Assembly (NCBI GenBank): GCA_019359035.1
Contig: JAHHIC010000038.1
Coordinates: 186,001 to 250,000 of the forward strand
DNA: 64,000 bases
Reading direction: 5' to 3'
Origin: Scytonematopsis contorta HA4267-MV1
Lineage (GTDB): Bacteria; Cyanobacteriota; Cyanobacteriia; Cyanobacteriales; Nostocaceae
Of this stretch, positions 1 to 9,453 are shown in pieces. Each line of letters opens with the position of its first letter. Position 1 is the stretch's first letter. The notes below the pieces were generated by a model. It saw nothing but the letters and a program-made list of their open reading frames with translations. It was not told where the DNA came from and ran no database searches. The position numbers and the translations under genes were made by a program.

Positions 1-9
1 ATTCCCCAT

Positions 10-1506
10 ATGAGATTTCCCCTTGCTGCAAACCCTGCTCAATTACGTCTGGCAAAACAGCGCTTTGCTAAACCCGATGAACAATTGTCTTATGATTTAG
101 GTAAAGCTGTACAAGAGTTACCCCCACTTTATACCCGACTGGTAGCAGTGACCATTACCGCAATCGTTTTTGGTTCCATCGCTTGGGCGCATTTTTCTGA
201 AGTGGATGAAGTAGCTACCGCTCCAGGGGAATTAATCGCTTCTTCCCAAGTCCGACCTGTGACCAATATTGGTAACGGTAGCATCGTTGCCGTCAAAGTT
301 AAAGAAGGTGACCGAGTTGAAAAAGGTCAGGTGATAATTCAACGTGACCCAGACTTACAAAAAACTGATGTTAGACGGTTAACCAATTCAGCCAAATTAA
401 TTCAAGAAGATTTGCAACGTCTGGATGCAGAACGTAAGGGACAAAGAAACACAGGTACAGTATTGCAAGACCAATTATTGTCAGCAAGGTTTAGAGATTT
501 TGAAGCGCGTCAAGCAGCAGCAGAAGCAGAAGCAAATCGTCAAAGAGCTTTAATTGACCAGGCTAACGTTAGACTCAACCGTTTGCGAGAAAATTATGAT
601 AATGCAAAAATAAATCTCACAAATTCTCGCACCAACCTAGAGAATTCTAAAAGCATACTGGATAAAGTTAAAACAAATCTTGCAATCGCTCAACAAAGAG
701 AAAAAAGTCTGAGAACTTTGGTTGGTTCCGGTGCTGTACCACGAATAGATTACCTGGAAGCACAAGAAAGACTAAACCGTGCTAACGCGGAAATTACTAG
801 AGCAGGTGATGAGGTAGTTAACTCCGAAAATAAAATAACCGAAGCTCAAGATAAAGTAAGTTCTTTAGCAAAAGATTTTTCCGCTCAACAACAAGAAATT
901 CGCCAAGCACAAGCAGCCTTTGAAGGTGCTCGCAAACAAGCGGAGCGTGTTGCTAGCGAACGCCAAAGCGAAATATTAACCCAATTTAACAAACGACAAG
1001 AAGAACTAACTAGCATTCAAGGTCAACTCGACCAAGCCAAAAAACAACAAGATTTAGAAACAATCACAGCACCGATTTCTGGAACAGTTTATAAAATCAA
1101 AGCCACTAAAGGACCAGTGCAATCGGGTGAAGAACTACTCTCGATATTACCTGATGGCGAAGAATTATTGTTAGAAGTAAAAGTTCTTAACCGCGACATT
1201 GGTTTTATTCGTGAAAAAATGCGAGCTAAAGTCAAATTAGCAACATTTCCCTTCCAAGAATTTGGCACTATCGATGGGGAAGTAGTACAGGTAAGTCCCA
1301 ATGCTGTCGTCGAAAAAGATTTAGGCTTAGTCTTCCCCACCCGAATAAAACTAAGTAAAAAAGCCTTAGTAGTACGGGGTAAAGAAGTGCAATTTACACC
1401 CGGTATGACAGCCAACGGGGAAATAGTTACTCGTCGGAAATCAGTTTTAACCTTTATCACGGAACCAGTGACCCGCAGATTTAGTGAAGCATTCTCTGTG
1501 AGGTAA
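10..1506 (+). CDS. HlyD-family type I secretion adaptor (membrane fusion protein)
   Basis: Periplasmic adaptor that would link an inner-membrane ABC exporter to an outer-membrane TolC-like channel. The 498-residue protein has a short cytoplasmic N-terminus, one membrane helix at about residues 41-61, a first lipoyl half-motif around 85-115 (VKEGDRVEKGQVI), a long Gln/Glu/Arg-rich coiled coil at about 120-345, and the second lipoyl half starting at TITAPISGTVYKIK. A beta-barrel and a basic C-terminus follow. This order and length are typical of HlyD/PrtE proteins. It is the only plus-strand gene of the protease region; its probable partner is the ABC exporter at 15468-18254. The ATG lies 9 bases from the window edge, so an upstream operon partner cannot be excluded. 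Confidence 0.9.
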   Translation: MRFPLAANPAQLRLAKQRFAKPDEQLSYDLGKAVQELPPLYTRLVAVTITAIVFGSIAWAHFSEVDEVATAPGELIASSQVRPVTNIGNGSIVAVKVKEGDRVEKGQVIIQRDPDLQKTDVRRLTNSAKLIQEDLQRLDAERKGQRNTGTVLQDQLLSARFRDFEARQAAAEAEANRQRALIDQANVRLNRLRENYDNAKINLTNSRTNLENSKSILDKVKTNLAIAQQREKSLRTLVGSGAVPRIDYLEAQERLNRANAEITRAGDEVVNSENKITEAQDKVSSLAKDFSAQQQEIRQAQAAFEGARKQAERVASERQSEILTQFNKRQEELTSIQGQLDQAKKQQDLETITAPISGTVYKIKATKGPVQSGEELLSILPDGEELLLEVKVLNRDIGFIREKMRAKVKLATFPFQEFGTIDGEVVQVSPNAVVEKDLGLVFPTRIKLSKKALVVRGKEVQFTPGMTANGEIVTRRKSVLTFITEPVTRRFSEAFSVR

Positions 1507-1511
1507 AAAGA

Positions 1512-1615
1512 AAACCCCACCCCCAACCCCCTCCCCGCACGCGGGGAAGGGACTACGATTTGTTTTGTCTCCCGACTCTCCCTACTCCCCACTCCCCACT
1601 CCCTACTCCTCACTC
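1512..1615. repeat. GC-rich hairpin plus heptamer repeats between convergent genes
   Basis: Directly after the hlyD stop there is a C-rich run followed by an imperfect hairpin (arms CCCTCCCCGC and GCGGGGAAGGG, about 1530-1552). A degenerate run of ACTCCCC-type heptamers reaches the stop codon of the convergent protease gene. The hairpin could end transcription from both sides. Similar C-rich stretches occur at 9307-9350, 9413-9455 and 51168-51206, so this is a dispersed repeat rather than a dedicated terminator. Confidence 0.55.
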
Positions 1616-4048
1616 TTACACAAGAGCCGTAGCCGATTCTGTCAAAATTTGCCTCACCTGAGCGTGAGTTAAATTAGGGTTAGCGCTCAACATCAAAGCG
1701 ATAACACCAGCAACATGAGGTGCAGCCATTGATGTTCCACTAAAAGATGCGTATGTATTACCAGGAGTTGTAGATAAAATTTCTTGCCCTGGAGCCATCA
1801 CATGATGCATCCGGTTATCATTACCAGCACGATTAGAGAAGCTTGTAATAGCTCGGTTACGGTCAAGTGCTCCCACAGAAAAACCGTACTGAGTCGCAAA
1901 TCTAGCAGGATTAGTAGGTAATGAATCTCTATTGTTACCAGCGGCACTAACCACAATCACATTGCGATTTGCTGCATAGACCATCGCATCCTGTAAATCA
2001 GTAGGAACAGAATCTCCGGAGTAAGCAAAACTCATATTAATTACACGAGCACCATTGTCAACAGCATAACGGATAGCCCTAGCAACATTTCCTACGTCTG
2101 TCCAACCAACTCCATTGCTGGTATGGGAAGTATTTGCAATTTTTAGGGACATAATACGAGAGTTATAAGCAACACCAGTAACACCGATACCATTATTCAT
2201 TGCTGCAATGGTTCCAGCCACATGAGTTCCGTGGTTGCTGAGGAGACTTTCTGGTCGAACATTACCGTTGTTACCACCAACAGCAGTAGTGAAGTTCCAA
2301 CCGTGGATATCATCTACGTAGCCATTTCCATCATCATCAATACCATTACCTGCAATTTCTCTGGTATTACGCCAAACATTACCTCTCAAATCTTCATGGT
2401 CAATATCAACACCATCATCAATTACTGCAACAGTGATACCTTGTCCAGTGAAGCCTCTTGTCCAAGCAGCACCAGCATTTACCATATCGTTACCCCAGTT
2501 GTTACCTCCCATGTTGCCAACATTAGTGACGACATTAGGTAACGATGCTGTTTGTCCTAGTGCTCTAGCAACCGCTGAACCTGCATTTACAAGACCATAA
2601 CCGTGAGTAGAGTTAAATTGTTTGGGAAGGGGATTAGCTGAGATATTCAAGTTGTAGTTAGTATTAACTCCATTTGTTGGTACAACCTGAATAAAGTAAG
2701 TACCCGCATTTAATTGCCGACTAATTGTTTCATTGTTACTACCGCTATTAAAGGAACCAATAATTAAATTGCCATTACTATCTAACAGACGCACATTTGC
2801 ATCCCCAGTTAAACCGTTCAATGTCAAGTTTAAATTGCGGGTTTCATTTAGAGTAAATCTGTAGTAGTCATTCGTATCTAAACTACCAACCCAATCTGTA
2901 AAGCTAGTGTTAGTAGTACCAATATTGATTTGACGGGCTTTTGTCAGGTCATTACCTGCAAAATCTGGTGGTGCAATAGGTGTACCTGAAATACCCACAT
3001 TATAATTAGTATTTGCCCCATTAGTTGCTAAAACTTGAATAAAATAAGTACCTCTATTTAATTGCTGATTAATTATTTCATTTGCACTACCTTTATTGAA
3101 AGAACCTACTATTGAATTTCCAGTACTATCTAATAAACGCACATTTGCATCAGCAGTTAAACCGTTTAATGTCAGATTTAAGCTGCTAGTTTCATTCAGA
3201 GTAAAGCGATAAAAATCATTAGTATCAAGATTTCCAACCCAATCTGTAAAAATGCTGCTAGTAGAACCAACATTTATCTGACGAAAACTTGTAAGACTAT
3301 TACCAGCAAAATCAGGAGGTGCAGCAGGTGTTGCAGAAAAAGCCACGTTATAGTTAGTATCTACCCCATTTGTGGGTAAAATTTGAATAAAGTAAGTACC
3401 TGCATTTAATTGCTGATTAATAGTTTCTGTTATATTACCAATATTGAAAGAGCCTGTAATAAAATTACCATTGCTATTTAACAAGTGGACATTTGCATCA
3501 CCTGTCAAGCCGCTCAATACCAAGCTGAAATTACGGGTCTCATTGACAGTAAACCTGTAATAGTCGTTTGTATCAAGACTACCAACCCAATCTGTAAAAT
3601 TGCTCCTGACAGAATCAACATTTATTTGACGCGCATTATTTATAGTATTACCAGCAAAATCTTGTGGTGCTATAGGTGCGGCAGATACATTGAGATTATA
3701 ATTAGTGTTATTATTTCCGGTGAAGCTAAAAACTCTAATATAATAATTACCCCTATCTAATGTTGTACTAATTGACTCAGATTGGGAACCACCACGATAA
3801 GAAGCAGCAATAGCTTCATTATTATCAACTATACTATTAGAATTAGAATCGCGAATTATTTGTACATCAGCATCAGCAGTTAAAGAATTTACACTCAGAT
3901 TGAAGCTAGTACGATTGCTCAAAGTAAATTTATAAAAATCATTAATATCTGTTGAGCCAATCCAGTCTTTAAAAGTTTGAATATTAGAATTCAGGTTATT
4001 TATATCTCTTGCCTTACCTAAAGTATTACCAGCATTATCTAAATTCAT
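1616..4048 (-). CDS. Subtilisin-like (S8) serine protease with four PPC domains
   Basis: Predicted extracellular subtilase, 810 residues. Residues 1-475 are four PPC (bacterial pre-peptidase C-terminal) domains, each with a TDxNDFYRFTL-type strand and a GTYFIQV-type strand. The catalytic domain follows: Asp544 in VAVIDDGVDIDH, His606 in NHGTHVAGT, oxyanion Asn in SAAGNN and Ser773 in FSGTSMAAPHVAG. It stops a few residues after the helix VRQILTESA. There is no Sec signal peptide; the first PPC begins at residue 2. That fits type I secretion, although no RTX nonapeptides are present. A GYGLVNAG segment sits before the catalytic domain instead of after it. The neighbouring proteases run in the same direction, so this may be the last gene of a long unit. 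Confidence 0.92.
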   Translation of the reverse strand: MNLDNAGNTLGKARDINNLNSNIQTFKDWIGSTDINDFYKFTLSNRTSFNLSVNSLTADADVQIIRDSNSNSIVDNNEAIAASYRGGSQSESISTTLDRGNYYIRVFSFTGNNNTNYNLNVSAAPIAPQDFAGNTINNARQINVDSVRSNFTDWVGSLDTNDYYRFTVNETRNFSLVLSGLTGDANVHLLNSNGNFITGSFNIGNITETINQQLNAGTYFIQILPTNGVDTNYNVAFSATPAAPPDFAGNSLTSFRQINVGSTSSIFTDWVGNLDTNDFYRFTLNETSSLNLTLNGLTADANVRLLDSTGNSIVGSFNKGSANEIINQQLNRGTYFIQVLATNGANTNYNVGISGTPIAPPDFAGNDLTKARQINIGTTNTSFTDWVGSLDTNDYYRFTLNETRNLNLTLNGLTGDANVRLLDSNGNLIIGSFNSGSNNETISRQLNAGTYFIQVVPTNGVNTNYNLNISANPLPKQFNSTHGYGLVNAGSAVARALGQTASLPNVVTNVGNMGGNNWGNDMVNAGAAWTRGFTGQGITVAVIDDGVDIDHEDLRGNVWRNTREIAGNGIDDDGNGYVDDIHGWNFTTAVGGNNGNVRPESLLSNHGTHVAGTIAAMNNGIGVTGVAYNSRIMSLKIANTSHTSNGVGWTDVGNVARAIRYAVDNGARVINMSFAYSGDSVPTDLQDAMVYAANRNVIVVSAAGNNRDSLPTNPARFATQYGFSVGALDRNRAITSFSNRAGNDNRMHHVMAPGQEILSTTPGNTYASFSGTSMAAPHVAGVIALMLSANPNLTHAQVRQILTESATALV

Positions 4049-4196
4049 ATATTTATATTCATGAAGTAAGAGAAAAAAAAGGAAGAATAAAGAAGGAAGA
4101 GGATAGAAGGAAAAGCACTAATTTACTATTTTATAGAAACTAGTAAGCTTTTAATTTAATTAAGAAAAATTTATTATTCCTTCTTTATTTTCCTTC

Positions 4197-7085
4197 TTAT
4201 TTCATAGACCAGACAAAAAGAGCATCCAAATCAATCATTTCTTGCCAATTCAACTCAGCATGTTTGAAACCCCAAGGATTATACAACACGAATCTGTCAG
4301 AAGCTTTGTTATAGGATGTAATTGTATAAGCGTGGTTACTAACTACACCATATCCATTGCCATAAAATCCGGTAGTTAATAACTTATTAGACTCAGTTAT
4401 TTTAACCAGTTCTGACTGTTCCATAGAAGTAACAAAGTTCCAATCGGTTGCTACCCCTGTGATATGTTCTTTAGGGTCACCCATCCATCCACCTTCGATT
4501 CCGGCAAAAGAATTAGTACCATCTTGATTAATCCAACCAGATTCATTAAGTTGAGCATAAGCTTTTTCTATTAATGCAACCCACAATTCATTACTTCTAT
4601 TGTTGATAGAACTACCTCGGCTCGCGTACACTAAATTACCTTTAGAATCTGTAGGTAAAAACCTGTCAATAGTTAGATAATCAGCGACTCCACCATTGAA
4701 GAAGCGGACTGTAAATGTATCATCACCATTATCGATGAACATATTTTCGATAGCCTTTGGCGTTTCTAGCGCTATACCACTAAGAACCGCTAATAAGTAG
4801 CAAGTTCCGATTTCTCCTTGTTTAATATCATCAAAACGAATACCATTTTGGAACAACGAGCCTTGGGCATATTGATAGGTATGACCACCTTTTGTTCTTG
4901 GACGGTCGCTACCAAAGAACCACTTGTTAATCAAGTTATCTAAATGTGTATCACTGCTTCCAGCAACTAAATCACCTAGCCTTTGATTTTGGAATCTTTG
5001 GTTTGCAAGGTCACCATTAACTACCTTGTCAGCCAAGATACGCACATGGTCTTGCATTTTAAACCTACTTGCATTACCAACAATTGTTCGTAAGTCTTGG
5101 AACTCAGCGGCATCAACAACACCACCATCTCGAACACTACGTAAAATATCGATGGTATCATTCCGACTGAGTTGACCATCTGCGGCTAAACTGCGTACTA
5201 AGTTGATAGCCCCTGGGTCGCTGAGATTTTGACTAGCCCATTCTCCTTGAATAAATTGTGCAGAAGATATATCGATATTGTAGAAGCTATTGACATTATT
5301 CCCATTGGCGAAAACATCAACAAAGTAAGTGCCAGCATTCAATCTGCGAGTAATTGACTCAGTTGATGAACCACTATTACTTGAGACTTGGATTAGATTA
5401 CCTTGAGCATCTATTAATCGAATATTTACATCTGCTGTCAAACCACTGACACTGACGTTAAAGTGGCTACTACGGTCTAGAGTAAAACTATAGAAGTCAT
5501 TTCTATCGACCGCACCAACCCAGTTACGCGAAGTGGCATTTGCTGCGTTAACATTATTTGCTGCAACAAGATTTAGTTGTCGTGCAGTGACAACATCATT
5601 TCCTGCGTTATCGAGAGGTGCAGCTAATATATTCAGAGTATAGTTACTGCTTGCATTTGCATCTGGAGAAACTCGAGCAAAGTATGTACCAGCAGTCAAC
5701 AGACGATTAATTCTTTCACCTGTAGTACCAGCATTAGCAGAAGTATCAACTATCCGACCACTGCTATCTAATAGCTGTAGATTTGCGTTTCCAGAAAGAT
5801 TACTCAAAGAGAGATTTAATTCACCGCTTTCAGTCAAGGTAAAGCGGTAGAAGTCGTTAGAATCGATAGTGTTATTGTTGGGGTTACCAGAATCAATGAT
5901 GCTACCAACCCAATCAGTAAAGCTTGTATTTACTGGACTAACATTTATTTGTCGTGCATTACTTAAGGTATCTCCAGCATCAGGTGTGGAGGAAATGCTA
6001 AAGTTATAGTTTGTACTGATTGCTCCATTAGAAGCAACGCGGACAAAGTAAGGACCACCATTTAATTGGCGAGTTATTGTTTCATCTCTATTCCCAGTGT
6101 TCCCAGAAAAAGCGATTCTTCTACCCGTGTTATCGAGTAGTTCTAAATCTACATTTTCCGTTAGACCATTTACCCGGAGATTAACAAAGCTGTTTTGAGC
6201 AAGGTTAAAGCGGTAAAAGTCATTAGCGTCAGTTGTACCAAGCCAATCTCTAAAGTTGGTTGTACCAGAACCAACACTAAACTCTCGTGCTGTTGCCAGA
6301 GTGTTACCAGCATCAGGGGTAGCAGAGAAATTTATATTGTAGTTGGTTTCAACCCCAGTATTTGCAAAAACTCTAGCGTAGTAAAGTCCAGCACCTAATT
6401 GACGGTTAATTGTATCTTCTGTAGTACTTAAATTACTAGCAAGTTGAACTCGTCTACCATTGCTGTCAAGTAGCTCTACATCTGCATTTCCAGCTAAACC
6501 GTTTAATCTTAGACTAAAGTTACTGTCAGCATTGAGTCTGAAGCGGTAAAAGTCATTTACATCTGTACGACCGACCCAATCGCTAAAACTTGTATTACCA
6601 GTACCAACGCCAACTTCCCGTGCATTGACTAAGGTATTTCCTGCATTGTCAACCGCATTAGAAAAGAGAGTCAGTCTATATTGAATAGCATCTTCAATGG
6701 TACTTGAGCTTGATTGAGAGCCAACGTCTTGACCAAATTTATCAGAGCGAATACCATTCAACGGCAAAGCACTTGTATTGCTGTCTGGAAAAATACGAAG
6801 GTAGTAAGTACCTTCATCAACTATCCGACTAATTGTTTCTGCTTTGTTTTCACTACGAGCAGACCGAGACAAAACGTTACCTTGGCTATTTATTAGCTCC
6901 ACATTCACGTTTTCCGTTAACCCGTCTAAAGTCAGGTTAAAATGGCTGCGTGTACCAAGATTGAATTTAAAAACATCGTTCTGCTCGAGAACACTAACTG
7001 AATCTTGGAAAGAAATGATGCCAGTAGATGAGAATTCTAAACTTTTAGCGCTACTGAAGGAATCATTACTTTGTGTAAAAGTCAT
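4197..7085 (-). CDS. Calpain-type (C2) cysteine protease with five PPC domains
   Basis: The first about 625 of 962 residues are five PPC domains, with repeated NDFYRF and LNAGTYFVDV-like strands. A helical linker of about 130 residues follows, then a C-terminal calpain-like domain: Cys762 in QGEIGTCYLLAVLSG, His918 in SNHAYTITSY and Asn936 in LYNPWGF. This is the expected Cys-His-Asn triad in order. No signal peptide is visible. The longest frame begins at a GTG (7092-7094). I prefer the ATG at 7083-7085 because an AGGGTGA Shine-Dalgarno sequence lies just upstream and overlaps that GTG. Substrate and calcium dependence cannot be read from the sequence. Confidence 0.9.
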   Translation of the reverse strand: MTFTQSNDSFSSAKSLEFSSTGIISFQDSVSVLEQNDVFKFNLGTRSHFNLTLDGLTENVNVELINSQGNVLSRSARSENKAETISRIVDEGTYYLRIFPDSNTSALPLNGIRSDKFGQDVGSQSSSSTIEDAIQYRLTLFSNAVDNAGNTLVNAREVGVGTGNTSFSDWVGRTDVNDFYRFRLNADSNFSLRLNGLAGNADVELLDSNGRRVQLASNLSTTEDTINRQLGAGLYYARVFANTGVETNYNINFSATPDAGNTLATAREFSVGSGTTNFRDWLGTTDANDFYRFNLAQNSFVNLRVNGLTENVDLELLDNTGRRIAFSGNTGNRDETITRQLNGGPYFVRVASNGAISTNYNFSISSTPDAGDTLSNARQINVSPVNTSFTDWVGSIIDSGNPNNNTIDSNDFYRFTLTESGELNLSLSNLSGNANLQLLDSSGRIVDTSANAGTTGERINRLLTAGTYFARVSPDANASSNYTLNILAAPLDNAGNDVVTARQLNLVAANNVNAANATSRNWVGAVDRNDFYSFTLDRSSHFNVSVSGLTADVNIRLIDAQGNLIQVSSNSGSSTESITRRLNAGTYFVDVFANGNNVNSFYNIDISSAQFIQGEWASQNLSDPGAINLVRSLAADGQLSRNDTIDILRSVRDGGVVDAAEFQDLRTIVGNASRFKMQDHVRILADKVVNGDLANQRFQNQRLGDLVAGSSDTHLDNLINKWFFGSDRPRTKGGHTYQYAQGSLFQNGIRFDDIKQGEIGTCYLLAVLSGIALETPKAIENMFIDNGDDTFTVRFFNGGVADYLTIDRFLPTDSKGNLVYASRGSSINNRSNELWVALIEKAYAQLNESGWINQDGTNSFAGIEGGWMGDPKEHITGVATDWNFVTSMEQSELVKITESNKLLTTGFYGNGYGVVSNHAYTITSYNKASDRFVLYNPWGFKHAELNWQEMIDLDALFVWSMK

Positions 7086-7535
7086 ATATTTCACCCTGAG
7101 ATACAGTTAATTGAAAACAAAAAATATTAATCAAGAAAGCATTTAATATAAGGCTTTCGGGAAAAAAGGTTTGATTTAGTTATTTATATATTGAGGTCGA
7201 AGCTATGTAAAAAGCTAGAGTATGCTCACGTAATTTAAAATTAAAGCACCTTTAAAGAAATAAGCCTTTTTGTGAAGAAAATGATTTTAATACAGTCAAC
7301 ATCTCACCAAAAAACGGTAGAGACGCGATTTATCGCGTCTCTCCACCCATAAATCGCGTCTCTCCACCCATAAATCGCGTCTCTCCACCCATAAATCGCG
7401 TCTCTCCCACACAATTCATAGTGTCTCTTCTACTGACCCTAAATTATCACCTACCATCCTTTACAAATTCCTATTTTTGCGGCCACAAAGTTTACAGACG
7501 TGATGAATTTCCATGAGACGCGATAAATCGCGTCT
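7086..7535. other. Intergenic region with palindromic repeats
   Basis: 450 bases without a convincing gene. The first 230 are AT-rich and probably hold the promoter of the calpain-type protease. From 7317 to about 7409 there is one near-complete 28-bp palindrome (half-site GTAGAGACGCGATT), followed by three 21-bp tandem units built from its right half. A further copy at 7515-7539 touches the next gene's stop codon. Confidence 0.7.
7317..7409. repeat. 28-bp palindrome followed by tandem half-site repeats
   Basis: The palindrome reads GTAGAGACGCGATT on its left side and its near reverse complement on its right. The right half plus the spacer CCACCCATA is then repeated three times with a 21-bp period. 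Other members of this family lie at 7515, 11956, 12609, 17618-17727, 42683, 46292, 57806, 59105-59180 and 60328. Confidence 0.85.
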
Positions 7536-7539
7536 CTAC
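7515..7539. repeat. Palindromic repeat supplying a protease stop codon
   Basis: Copy of the GAGACGCGAT-type palindrome. On the minus strand its terminal GTAGAGAC contains the TAG (7536-7538) that ends the subtilase gene at 7536-9089, so the gene's 3' end was probably reset by insertion of the repeat. Confidence 0.75.
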
Positions 7540-9089
7540 TGACCCAGAAATCGCCGATACTTCTCAAGTTGTTGTTTAATTTCTTCAATGAGGTTTATAG
7601 GGTTTTTGTCTTCGGCATTAGCAGCCAAGTTATTGTCGGGTTGGCTCTGAAAACTATAAAGGGATTGAGTTGTCAAAGTCGAATTACCAAAAACATCATT
7701 TTGATTAACTTCCCTGTTTTCAACCCACTTATAACTTTTACTATCATAAACAACTGGCAATTCTTCACCTCCCATTCCCAACTCCAGACTTCCCACATTC
7801 AGATTGAAAACCTGAGTATTATTACTGATATTAAATCTATCTGGGCTATAATTTTGGCTATAACTTTGGCTATAGTTGGAAGTCGCAAGCATATTATGAC
7901 CAAAAAAGCCGAAGTCGAAACCGGGAAATAGACCAGACGAAGAATCTGTTGATGTTTCGGAGAGAATCTGACGCACTTGGTTTTCATTCAGACTAGGATT
8001 AGCACTGAGCATTAAAGCAACTACACCTGCAACATAGGGAGCAGCCATTGACGTTCCACTTAAACTAGCATATTGGTTATTGGGAACAGTTGAGTATATA
8101 TCAACTCCTGGGGCTGTAACATAGGTAAGTTGGTCGCCTCCAGCACGGTTAGAGAAATAAGCCATTTGTTCATTTTTATCTACCGCACCAACAGCAATCC
8201 CATATTTACGTGCGTAACGAGCTGGATATCCTGGTTGGGAATTACTATCATTTCCTGCAGCCATTACGACAATTGAACCTTGACTGCTGGCATACTCAAT
8301 AGCAGACTCTATTTCACGGTCAGGAGAATTACTGCCCAAACTGAGGTTGATTACATTTGCACCATTTTTTGCTGCATAACGAATACCATTAGCAACAGAA
8401 GCTGAAGGACCAGAACCAGAGCCATCAAGGACTTTGACTGGCATTATTATTGTGTCATAAGCAATGCCAGTTACACCAAAATCATTTTTCTCCCCAGCAA
8501 TAATGCCTGATACATGAGAGCCATGTTCGTTATCGTCCATGACTTCATTGGTGTTATTAACAAAATTCCAACCACGAACATCATCTACGTAACCATTACC
8601 ATCATCATCTACTCCATTACCAGGTGTTTCCTTGGAATTAGTCCAAATATTGTCTTTCAAGTCTGGATGATTGTAATCAACTCCAGTATCAACAACTGCG
8701 ACAACAACCCCTTTACCTGTATATCCTTTAGCCCAAGCTTCAGGAGCTTTTACCATATCAGCGCCCCAATTATTACCTCCAAGATTAGGAACATCAGGAA
8801 ATGAACTGTTTTGACCAGCTGATGCCGCTACTGCAGCACCAGCATTTACCAAACCATAGCCAGATTTGGAATTATAGCCAGAAGCATTGACTGCGCTATT
8901 ACTGTAAATAACTTGTTCATCTTGCACTTGTTGATTTTGCAAAATATCTAACTGTGGTTGAAAGCTGCTACTATTAGTCAACCCCCAAGAAAAATTGTTA
9001 TTAGGATTCAAGGAATTGACAGCCGAAATGGGAGTGTAATTTAGTCCTTGACTAGGACTAAATATATTATTAGTATCATTAAAATACAT
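7536..9089 (-). CDS. Subtilisin-like (S8) serine protease, no PPC domain
   Basis: 517-residue subtilase. After an Asn/Gln-rich N-terminus (1-75, no clear signal peptide) comes a GYGLVNAGAAV segment (77-87). The catalytic domain has Asp134 in VVDTGVDYNHPDL, His189 in NEHGSHVSG, oxyanion Asn280 and Ser347 in SLSGTSMAAPYVAG. A C-terminal tail of about 140 residues (375-517) is rich in Ser, Asn, Tyr and Gln and has no recognised domain; it could hold the secretion signal. The core closely resembles the subtilase at 1616-4048 (shared GNGVDDDGNGYVDD-type calcium-site segment), so the two are paralogues. The stop codon lies in a palindromic repeat. Confidence 0.92.
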   Translation of the reverse strand: MYFNDTNNIFSPSQGLNYTPISAVNSLNPNNNFSWGLTNSSSFQPQLDILQNQQVQDEQVIYSNSAVNASGYNSKSGYGLVNAGAAVAASAGQNSSFPDVPNLGGNNWGADMVKAPEAWAKGYTGKGVVVAVVDTGVDYNHPDLKDNIWTNSKETPGNGVDDDGNGYVDDVRGWNFVNNTNEVMDDNEHGSHVSGIIAGEKNDFGVTGIAYDTIIMPVKVLDGSGSGPSASVANGIRYAAKNGANVINLSLGSNSPDREIESAIEYASSQGSIVVMAAGNDSNSQPGYPARYARKYGIAVGAVDKNEQMAYFSNRAGGDQLTYVTAPGVDIYSTVPNNQYASLSGTSMAAPYVAGVVALMLSANPSLNENQVRQILSETSTDSSSGLFPGFDFGFFGHNMLATSNYSQSYSQNYSPDRFNISNNTQVFNLNVGSLELGMGGEELPVVYDSKSYKWVENREVNQNDVFGNSTLTTQSLYSFQSQPDNNLAANAEDKNPINLIEEIKQQLEKYRRFLGQ

Positions 9090-9453
9090 AAGTATTTTGC
9101 CTCAAAACAGATGAATAATTTTTGACAGCAGTAATCCTTAAAACCCTTAGCCAAAAGGTTTTAAGCGAAACCAGATATATTCTGTTTTTCTCAAAATACT
9201 ATGAACTTTAAAAATAAAATGAAGCAGCTTAAACAAAACAAATTTCAAGTAAGTAAATGTTTATTTAATAAAAATATTCTGTTCAATAGTCACACAAAAA
9301 TCGCAAACCCCCGGAACCCCACCCCTAACCCCCCCAGGGGGAGGGGGCTAGGAAAAAACGACCAGTTTTTTTTCTTTTAGCCATTTTCATTTTTCATCTA
9401 TCAAAATCGTAGCCCCTCCTCGCTTGCACGGGTTGGGGTTGGAGGTGGGGTTT
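9090..9453. other. Intergenic region with C-rich dispersed repeats
   Basis: About 360 bases. The part next to 9089 is AT-rich and likely carries the subtilase promoter. Two C/G-rich repeats (about 9307-9350 and 9413-9455) have runs such as ACCCCACCCC and GGTTGGGGTTGG, the same family as at 1512. No coding potential is seen. Confidence 0.6.

Noticed and set aside
7317..7409. CRISPR array
   Set aside because: The repeats are palindromic half-sites with constant short spacers, no unique spacers, and no cas genes are present.
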